This document shows positions 1-4,407 of a stretch of 5,807 nt of DNA, one piece after another. The position numbers and the translations under genes are program-made. The notes below the pieces were generated by a model. That model was given only the letters and a program-made list of their open reading frames with translations, searched no databases and was not told the DNA's origin. The first letter of the stretch is position 1, and each line of letters begins with the position of its first letter. The stretch comes from an uncultured Prevotella sp. Lineage in GTDB: Bacteria > Bacteroidota > Bacteroidia > Bacteroidales > Bacteroidaceae. Location: NCBI GenBank assembly GCA_900770515.1, contig CAAHDP010000016.1, positions 1 through 5,807 of the forward strand, written 5' to 3'.

Positions 1-167
1 CCCGTCCTGAGTACCTGCAGTATCTGATGACCGTGGATGTTCACTCTCCAAACGAGGCTCGTGTGAACGGTGCCCTCCCAATGGTGGATTCATGGTATAA
101 GGCATTCAACATCAAGAAGAGCGACAAGCTCTTTGTTCCAAAGAACAAGCGTGCACATATCTGGTAA
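1..167 (+). CDS. M13-family metallopeptidase, C-terminal end (partial)
   Basis: Open reading frame running in from the left edge (first full codon at position 3) and ending in TAA at 165-167, leaving 54 residues. The visible tail carries the C-terminal signature of M13 zinc endopeptidases of the neprilysin/PepO type. It has a D-V-H-S-P segment followed by a R-V-N-G turn, then W-Y-K-A-F, a K-S-D-K-L-F-V-P stretch and a terminal tryptophan (…H-I-W). In this family the arginine and histidine of that region help line the active site, and the very C-terminal Trp is conserved. The catalytic HExxH and ExxxD motifs lie upstream, outside the window, so activity cannot be judged. Bacteroidales members are usually exported peptidases of about 650-700 residues with a signal peptide; that is family knowledge. 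The gene converges on the permease gene ending at 397. Confidence 0.85.
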   Translation, partial: RPEYLQYLMTVDVHSPNEARVNGALPMVDSWYKAFNIKKSDKLFVPKNKRAHIW

Positions 168-194
168 AAACATGTGGGGTAAGGCATCCCCACA

Positions 195-380
195 CGCCCT
201 GAAAGGGCAGAAACTCCTAGCCCAGGGCATCGCCCTGGGTTAGATCCAGCAACAACAAAGTCGCCCTGAAAGGGCAAAAGCTTTCTATTTCAAAGCTTTT
301 GCCCTTTCAGGGCGACTTTCTATATATACCTTATACCCAGGGTGCTGCCCTGGGCTAGGAGCTTCTGCCCTTTCAGGGCG
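195..380. repeat. Nested palindromic REP-like intergenic element
   Basis: Two 46-bp arms, 195-240 and 335-380, are inverted copies with only three mismatches. Each arm holds two smaller hairpins. The first is the 13-mer GCCCTGAAAGGGC (stem 5, loop 3), present four times at 196-208, 263-275, 301-313 and 367-379, the last two inverted. The second is a CCCAGGGC/GCCCTGGG type hairpin at 221-239, with a variant at 336-354. Between the arms sits a perfect 28-bp inverted repeat (257-284 and 292-319). The G+C-rich palindromic units, their convergent-gene position and their multiple copies resemble REP/BIME-type elements mobilised by Y1 (RAYT) transposases in Bacteroidetes. No transposase is present here, so the origin is inferred. 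Confidence 0.75.
257..319. terminator. Perfect 28-bp hairpin between convergent genes, possible bidirectional terminator
   Basis: Arms 257-284 and 292-319 are perfectly complementary around a 7-nt loop (CTATTTC). The stem begins AAAGTCGCCC and therefore ends with TTT on either strand. It lies midway between the stop of the M13 peptidase (167) and the stop of the permease gene (397), where both transcripts must end. There is no long U tract beyond the stem on either strand, so classic intrinsic termination is uncertain. It may simply be the core of the REP-like element. Confidence 0.45.
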
Positions 381-396
381 TGCTGGCATAGAACTT

Positions 397-1314
397 TTAC
401 TTGGTTCCGAAATAGAGGAACAGCATTCCGAGCAGAACGAGGAGAAGGTCAACAAACTTAGCCTTGAGGTTCTTCTCGTGGAAGATGGCTGCTCCGAAGA
501 GGAAGCTGACGATGACCGAACCGCGGCGGATCATGCTGACGATACTGATCATGGCTCCCGGCAAGCTCAATGCGTAGAAATATACGAAATCAGCAGCCGA
601 AAGGAAGATGCTGATGAAGATGATGCTCCAATGCCAATGGAATGGGGTGGAGTTCTTCTTGGTAGGCCACCATATCATCAGGAGCATGGCGCCCATCAGG
701 AAACATTGGTAGATATTGTACCAGCTCTGCACGATCATTCTATCCAATCCTACACCACCATTCTCGGGTGGAGCCATCAGATACTTATCGTATAGACCAC
801 TCACCGCACCGAGTACGGCAGCCAGAACGATGAAGTAGATCCACTTGTTGTGCTTGAAGTCGATGCCCTCCTTCTTTCCGCTGCGCGAAAGCATGGCAAA
901 GGAGATGATGGCAAGGATGACACCTATCCACTGGTAGAAATTGAGTATCTCGCCGTAAACCAGCAGGGCTCCCACGAGGGTCATCACCGGACGGGTGGCA
1001 TTGATAGGACCCACAATGGTGAGCGGCAGATGCTTCATGCCGAAATAACCGAAGATCCAACTGCTCAAAACTATGAAACTCTTGAGCACGATGTACTTGT
1101 GAACTTCCCAACCTCCTTCAGCTACATGGAACATTGTTCCATCCAGTGAATTTCCTGTATAGCTCAAGATGATAAACGGCAGGAAGATAAGAGATGAGAA
1201 AAGCGTGTTCAAGAAGAGCACGGGAATCACTGCGTTACCTGAAAGTGCCTTCTTCTTGAAGGCATCATAGAATCCCAGCAGCGCTGCTGAGAGAAATGCT
1301 AATACTAACCACAT
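397..1314 (-). CDS. EamA/DMT-superfamily permease
   Basis: Encodes a 305-residue integral membrane protein of the drug/metabolite transporter (EamA) type, acting in the inner membrane. About ten hydrophobic segments can be seen, near residues 2-18, 28-51, 74-93, 98-120, 127-143, 158-178, 198-216, 229-250, 254-278 and 287-302. The protein is an internal duplication. GFYDAF near residue 14 echoes GLYDKY near 173. The first-half P-I-N-A-T-R-P…YGE segment (103-122) followed by a helix echoes S-M-I-R-R-G-S…FHE (260-280) followed by the last helix. Length and plan fit EamA carriers, which export amino acids, nucleotides or other metabolites. The substrate cannot be read from the sequence. The start ATG puts the first membrane helix at the N-terminus, as expected. 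The gene lies 63 bp downstream of truA on the same strand with no clear promoter between, so read-through from truA is likely. Confidence 0.88.
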   Translation of the reverse strand: MWLVLAFLSAALLGFYDAFKKKALSGNAVIPVLFLNTLFSSLIFLPFIILSYTGNSLDGTMFHVAEGGWEVHKYIVLKSFIVLSSWIFGYFGMKHLPLTIVGPINATRPVMTLVGALLVYGEILNFYQWIGVILAIISFAMLSRSGKKEGIDFKHNKWIYFIVLAAVLGAVSGLYDKYLMAPPENGGVGLDRMIVQSWYNIYQCFLMGAMLLMIWWPTKKNSTPFHWHWSIIFISIFLSAADFVYFYALSLPGAMISIVSMIRRGSVIVSFLFGAAIFHEKNLKAKFVDLLLVLLGMLFLYFGTK

Positions 1315-1321
1315 AGTAGTG

Positions 1322-1348
1322 TTTAATGTTTATTATTTAATGTTTATT
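1322..1348. repeat. Short heptamer-phased tandem repeat upstream of the permease gene
   Basis: TTTAATGTTTATT occurs at 1322-1334 and again, identically, at 1336-1348 (period 14). Each copy splits into two related 7-mers, giving TTTAATG, TTTATTA, TTTAATG, TTTATTG. It occupies the truA-permease gap and ends eight bases upstream of the permease start codon, so it forms most of the A-rich leader in front of that ATG. No inverted partner is visible here, unlike the two other heptamer sets in the window. Confidence 0.7.
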
Positions 1349-1377
1349 GAGGCTCGCGCCCTTGTGTTTCTAATCAT

Positions 1378-2118
1378 TTATTCTTTGAAATCATATCCCA
1401 CGTCTTCCAGGAACAGGGCATTGCCTGGCATGCTTTCGCCCGCATCGCTGCGGCTGCCATTGTGCAGGATGTCGAGGAACTGCTCCATCGTAATCTTTCC
1501 CCTGCCCACATCGATGAGCGTACCCACCACGGCTCTAACCATGTTTCTCAAGAAACGGTTGGCGGTGATTTCGAAATACCAGGCGGTAGGAGAGGTCTGC
1601 ACCCATCGGGCTACTGTCACGTGACAGAAAGTGGTCTTGTTGTCGCCCCCAGCCTTGCAGAAGGCTGCATAGTCTTCGTGATGTAGAAAATACTCTGCTG
1701 CCTCGTTCATCTTTTCAAAGTCGAGGGGATAGTTCATCTGCAGGGAATAGTGACGCTCGAAAGGATCCTTTCTTGTGTGGATGTAATAATGATAGGTACG
1801 CGATGTGGCAGAGAAGCGGGCGTGCATCTCATGATTTACCTCCCGTACTTCGTATACTGCAATGTCGCGAGGAAGGATTCGGTTCAGGCGATATACCAGT
1901 TGGTCGAGTTCCATCGTAATCTCAGCTTCGAAGTGCGCCGCCATGTTGCGTGCATGTACTCCTGTGTCGGTTCTTCCGGCTCCCACTACTTCTGTCTCTT
2001 TTCTCAGAAGTATGGAGAGCGCACGCTGCAACTCCTGCTGTACCGAATTGGCATTAGGCTGAATCTGCCAGCCGTGATAGTTGGTTCCGTCGTAACCGAA
2101 GAATATAAAATATCTCAT
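1378..2118 (-). CDS. truA: tRNA pseudouridine(38-40) synthase TruA
   Basis: A 246-residue cytoplasmic enzyme that converts uridines 38, 39 and 40 in the anticodon arm of many tRNAs to pseudouridine. The N-terminus begins R-Y-F-I-F-F-G-Y-D-G-T-N-Y-H-G-W-Q, the usual TruA opening. The catalytic loop GAGRTDTGVHA spans residues 46-56, with Asp51 as the expected nucleophile and Arg49 beside it. The second half shows the family segments around NRFLRNMVRAVVGTL (187-201) and, near the C-terminus, SDAGESMPGNALFLEDVGY. Length is normal for Bacteroidetes and slightly shorter than the E. coli protein. The start is fixed by homology, since the opening motif follows the ATG at 2116-2118 directly. It heads a two-gene minus-strand unit with the permease and is divergent from dapA. 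Confidence 0.96.
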   Translation of the reverse strand: MRYFIFFGYDGTNYHGWQIQPNANSVQQELQRALSILLRKETEVVGAGRTDTGVHARNMAAHFEAEITMELDQLVYRLNRILPRDIAVYEVREVNHEMHARFSATSRTYHYYIHTRKDPFERHYSLQMNYPLDFEKMNEAAEYFLHHEDYAAFCKAGGDNKTTFCHVTVARWVQTSPTAWYFEITANRFLRNMVRAVVGTLIDVGRGKITMEQFLDILHNGSRSDAGESMPGNALFLEDVGYDFKE

Positions 2119-2151
2119 TATTAGCTTTGATTTTTTTTACTTTGAGCATTG

Positions 2152-2173
2152 AACCTTGGGTTGGGGCTTCCCC
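2152..2173 (-). other. Two adjacent micro-hairpins in the truA leader
   Basis: AACCTTGGGTT (2152-2162) and GGGGCTTCCCC (2163-2173) abut with no spacer. Each is a 4-bp stem with a 3-nt loop. On the minus strand they would lie in the untranslated leader of truA, 34 to 55 bases ahead of the start codon. The stems are short, but the G+C-rich one could form in RNA. Whether they have a regulatory role is unknown. Confidence 0.4.
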
Positions 2174-2197
2174 TTCGTTCTTCGCTTAATTCGGGTG

Positions 2198-2205
2198 CAA
2201 AGTTA
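2198..2205 (-). promoter_or_regulatory. Putative truA promoter (-7 box)
   Basis: Read on the minus strand this is TAACTTTG, an exact match to the Bacteroidetes primary-sigma -7 consensus TAnnTTTG. It lies 80 bp upstream of the truA start. A TTTG -33 element at the usual 19-21 bp spacing is not visible, so only half of the promoter is supported. Transcription would begin near 2190 and give a leader of roughly 70 nt containing the two micro-hairpins. Confidence 0.55.
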
Positions 2206-2286
2206 CTAAAAAAACGTGAAATATGGTATAATAATACAGAATATTTTCAAAAATGATACAATCTTGAAAGAAAATTCCGATTTTAT

Positions 2287-2317
2287 TTTGCATTTTGACA
2301 ATAATTGTGTACTTTTG
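2287..2317 (+). promoter_or_regulatory. Putative dapA promoter (-33 and -7 boxes)
   Basis: TTTG at 2287-2290 and TACTTTTG at 2310-2317 match the Bacteroidetes -33 (TTTG) and -7 (TAnnTTTG) consensus with a 19-bp spacer, which is the expected distance. Transcription would start a few bases after 2320, leaving a very short leader of about 15-20 nt before the ATG at 2341. The leader has no Shine-Dalgarno sequence, as is usual in this phylum. A small palindrome, ACAATAATTGT (2298-2308), sits between the two boxes. Confidence 0.75.
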
Positions 2318-2340
2318 CCAACGATTTTGTTTAATAGATT

Positions 2341-3228
2341 ATGGCACAGAATATTTTTAAGGGCTTAGGTATTGCCCTCATTACTCCATTTAAGGCCGAC
2401 GGATCGGTTGATTACCAGTCTCTCAAGAGATTGGTAGAGTTCCAAATTGACAATGGTGCAGACTTCCTTTGCATCCTTGCCACTACTGGTGAGGCTCCAT
2501 GCTTGACCCAGGAAGAGAAAGACAAGATTACTGAATTGGTGAAAGACGTGAACAAGGGTCGCGTCAAGATTTTGAAATATTGTGGCGGTAACAATACCGC
2601 TGCTGTCGTGGATGAAATCAAGAACACAGACTGGAGTGGCATTGACGGCATCCTCAGCATCTGCCCTTATTACAACAAACCATCTCAGGAAGGTTTGTAT
2701 CAGCATTTCAAGGCGATTGCTCAGGCTAGTCCTCTGCCTATTGTACTCTATAATGTTCCTGGTCGTACAGGTATTAACATGAAACCTGAAACCACTTGCC
2801 GCATTGCGCGCGATTTCCCTAATGTAGTAGCCGTGAAGGAAGCTAGTGGCAGCCTGGAGCAGGTAGATGAGATTATCAAGAACAAGCCGGATAACTTTGA
2901 AGTTATCAGTGGTGATGATGCGCTCACTTTCTCTATGATAGCAAGTGGTGCTGCTGGTGTAATCTCAGTGATCGGTAATGCCCTGCCAAAGGCATTCAGC
3001 CGTATGATTCGTCTGGAATTCCGCGGCGAATACGAGCCTGCACGTAAGATTCATCATTCCTTCACTGAGTTGTACAGTCTGCTCTTCGTGGATGGTAACC
3101 CTGCAGGTGTGAAGGCTCTGCTGAATGATATGGGCTTCATTGAGAACGAACTCCGTCTTCCTTTGGTACCTACACGTATCGCTACCAAGCAGAAGATGAG
3201 CGAAATCCTTAGAACTTTGAATATTTAA
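2341..3228 (+). CDS. dapA: 4-hydroxy-tetrahydrodipicolinate synthase
   Basis: A 295-residue cytoplasmic (beta/alpha)8-barrel aldolase that condenses pyruvate with aspartate semialdehyde, the first committed step to diaminopimelate and lysine. Every catalytic residue of the E. coli enzyme has a counterpart: Schiff-base Lys166 in VAVKEASG, Tyr137 in LYNVPGRTG, Thr48/Thr49 in ATTGEAP, Tyr111 in CPYYNKPSQEG and Arg142 for the substrate carboxylate. Length fits the family (E. coli 292). The allosteric lysine site differs: by position, E. coli His53, His56 and Glu84 are replaced by Gln57, Lys60 and Ala88, which suggests weak or absent feedback inhibition by lysine (inference). The gene has its own promoter, is divergent from truA, and is followed 111 bp downstream by the AraC-type regulator. 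No other lysine-pathway genes are in the window. Confidence 0.96.
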   Translation: MAQNIFKGLGIALITPFKADGSVDYQSLKRLVEFQIDNGADFLCILATTGEAPCLTQEEKDKITELVKDVNKGRVKILKYCGGNNTAAVVDEIKNTDWSGIDGILSICPYYNKPSQEGLYQHFKAIAQASPLPIVLYNVPGRTGINMKPETTCRIARDFPNVVAVKEASGSLEQVDEIIKNKPDNFEVISGDDALTFSMIASGAAGVISVIGNALPKAFSRMIRLEFRGEYEPARKIHHSFTELYSLLFVDGNPAGVKALLNDMGFIENELRLPLVPTRIATKQKMSEILRTLNI

Positions 3229-3232
3229 TATA

Positions 3233-3330
3233 TTGATTGGTGATTATTGATTAGTGATTATAGTATGTGCATGATGATCACTAATCATTATTCACTAATC
3301 ATTATTCACTAATCACTGATAATTAATCAC
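3233..3330. repeat. Strand-flipping heptanucleotide repeat array
   Basis: Four tandem 7-mers of the type (G/T)TGATT(A/G) run from 3233 to 3260: TTGATTG, GTGATTA, TTGATTA, GTGATTA. After a 17-base centre, the same unit continues on the opposite strand from 3278 to about 3330 as TCACTAA, TCATTAT, TCACTAA, TCATTAT, TCACTAA, TCACTGA, TAATTAA. A 14-bp superunit (CACTAATCATTATT at 3279-3292 and 3293-3306) is exactly duplicated. The opposed halves can pair, with a perfect 11-bp match between 3248-3258 and 3277-3287. The array fills almost the whole dapA-regulator gap. I see no TAnnTTTG promoter box in the gap. The hairpin could act as a weak terminator for dapA, but this is not shown. Confidence 0.8.
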
Positions 3331-3339
3331 TTTTTTATT

Positions 3340-4227
3340 ATGGCAGAAGACAGAAGAATCATACATGAAATTACCCCTTTGATGGGTAAGGATGTACTAT
3401 ATATTGCTGACCGTCACAAGAAAGAGTTCACCTATCCGATACACAACCATTCGGTATTCGAACTTAATTTCGTAGAGAATGCGGCCGGTGTGAAACGTAT
3501 TGTGGGCGATTCACAGGAGATTATAGGCGATTATGATCTCTGTCTTATCACTTCTCCTGACCTGGAGCATGTATGGGAGCAGAACGAATGCCGAAGTGAG
3601 GACATTCGTGAGATTACCATTCAGTTTGACTTCAGTATGGCCGATGAAACCCTTTTCGGCAGAAATCCATACGCCAGCATTACCCGTATGATGCAGGAGG
3701 CAAAGAAAGGACTTTGTTTTCCGATGAAGGCAATCATGAAAGTGTATGGTCTGTTAGATACATTGAGTAGCATCAAGGATGGCTTTTATGCCGTTCAGCA
3801 ATTCCTGACCATCCTCTATGAATTGTCTAAGTGCGAGAATGCGCGTACTTTGGCTTCTTCCAGCTATGCTAAGGTTGCCGTTGAGGACGACAGTCGCCGT
3901 ATATTAAAGGTGAAGAATTATATCTCGAAGAATTATATGGATGATCTCCGCCTGCCTCAGCTAGCTTCTCTGGCAGGTATGAGTTCGAGTGCATTCAGCC
4001 GATTCTTCAAGCTTCATACGGGCAGGAATATTTCCGAGTATATCATCGATCTTCGTCTTGGCTATGCGGCACGCATGCTGGTGGATACTGCCAAAAGCAT
4101 CAGTGAAATCGGGTTTGACTGTGGTTTTAATAACCTGAGCAATTTCAACCGAATATTCAAGAAAAAGAAGGGATGCTCGCCAAGTGAGTTCCGTGAGAAC
4201 TATCATAAGACGAGAATCATCGTATAA
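3340..4227 (+). CDS. AraC/XylS-family transcriptional regulator
   Basis: A 295-residue cytoplasmic DNA-binding protein. The N-terminal part (about 20-110) looks like a cupin sensor domain of the AraC_binding type, with H-N-H at 35-37 followed by F-E-L-N-F-V-E. The C-terminal 110 residues (from about 185) form the standard double helix-turn-helix. The first runs LPQLASLAGMSSSAFSRFFK (205-224), and the second, near 254-278, contains ISEIGFDCGFNNLSNFNRIF. It closes with the family tail G-C-S-P-S-E-F-R (278-285). Such regulators usually activate sugar-use genes when the cupin binds a ligand. The ligand here is unknown. No promoter is evident between dapA and this gene, so it may be read from dapA or from an atypical promoter. 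uxaC follows 180 bp downstream on the same strand, which makes it a possible but unproven target. Confidence 0.92.
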   Translation: MAEDRRIIHEITPLMGKDVLYIADRHKKEFTYPIHNHSVFELNFVENAAGVKRIVGDSQEIIGDYDLCLITSPDLEHVWEQNECRSEDIREITIQFDFSMADETLFGRNPYASITRMMQEAKKGLCFPMKAIMKVYGLLDTLSSIKDGFYAVQQFLTILYELSKCENARTLASSSYAKVAVEDDSRRILKVKNYISKNYMDDLRLPQLASLAGMSSSAFSRFFKLHTGRNISEYIIDLRLGYAARMLVDTAKSISEIGFDCGFNNLSNFNRIFKKKKGCSPSEFRENYHKTRIIV

Positions 4228-4263
4228 CATTGAACATTGAATTTACATTTTTCAATATTCAAA
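4228..4263 (+). terminator. Heptamer-based hairpin just after the regulator gene
   Basis: The direct heptamer CATTGAA occurs twice (4228-4241). After a 9-nt T-rich loop its inverse follows (TTCAATATTCAA, 4251-4262). The arms 4230-4241 and 4251-4262 pair over 12 bp with one mismatch. It starts directly after the TAA stop at 4225-4227, where a terminator is expected. However, the stem is A/T-rich and has no following T run, so termination would be weak. It has the same design as the larger array at 3233-3330. Confidence 0.4.
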
Positions 4264-4286
4264 GCCTCAAATTCATAAGATAACGT

Positions 4287-4330
4287 AATCGTTTAAGTGA
4301 AATAATCAAAAATATTTCGCTTAAACGATT
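4287..4330 (+). promoter_or_regulatory. Inverted repeat upstream of uxaC, candidate twin operator
   Basis: Arms 4287-4304 and 4313-4330 are 18 bp each, with a single mismatch (T4298 against G4319, which would be a G-U pair in RNA) and an 8-nt A-rich loop. The outer part of each arm is itself a near-palindrome centred on CG: TAATCGTTTA at 4286-4295 and TAAACGATTT at 4322-4331. This is the form of a LacI-family operator half-pair. The second site overlaps where the -33 element of the uxaC promoter would fall, so a protein bound there would be expected to block transcription. The alternative is a terminator hairpin for the upstream regulator gene, though the T run after it is short and broken. 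Confidence 0.55.
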
Positions 4331-4350
4331 TATTATTCCAATATTTATTG

Positions 4351-4358
4351 TATCTTTG
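4351..4358 (+). promoter_or_regulatory. Putative uxaC promoter (-7 box)
   Basis: TATCTTTG matches the Bacteroidetes -7 consensus TAnnTTTG exactly. No clean TTTG is found 19-21 bp upstream; that position is occupied by the right arm of the inverted repeat, as might be seen in a regulated promoter. Transcription would begin near 4365, giving a leader of about 40 nt that is very A/T-rich and has no Shine-Dalgarno sequence, normal for strongly translated Bacteroidetes genes. Confidence 0.6.
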
Positions 4359-4407
4359 CGTCATAATTAATAGTAATAAATAAACATTTAAAAACTACTA
4401 TACAGTT

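Noticed and set aside
41..277. Minus-strand open frame of 78 codons across the end of the peptidase gene and the palindromes
   Set aside because: It overlaps the M13 peptidase tail, and its G-S-N-P-G-R-C-P-G-L-G type translation comes from the repeat itself. Spurious reading frames of this kind are expected in such elements.
478..1149. Plus-strand open frames (99-105 codons) opposite the permease gene
   Set aside because: Low-complexity D/E/H-rich translations typical of the antisense of a membrane protein gene; the permease on the other strand explains the openness.
1319..2124. Several plus-strand open frames opposite truA
   Set aside because: They are shadows of the truA coding sequence, with no recognisable domain and no promoter or start context.
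2227..2235. TATAATAAT in the truA-dapA gap as a sigma70-like -10 box
   Set aside because: Bacteroidetes use TAnnTTTG -7 boxes. There is no matching TTGACA at 17 bp, and better phylum-specific promoters exist for both flanking genes.
3229..3339. CRISPR array in the dapA-regulator gap
   Set aside because: The repeats are 7 bp, contiguous and degenerate, without unique spacers, so this is a tandem repeat and not CRISPR.
2341..4227. dapA and the AraC regulator as a functional lysine operon
   Set aside because: The gap is 111 bp and repeat-filled, the regulator type is usual for sugars, and no other lysine genes are present. Co-transcription is possible but a shared function is not supported.
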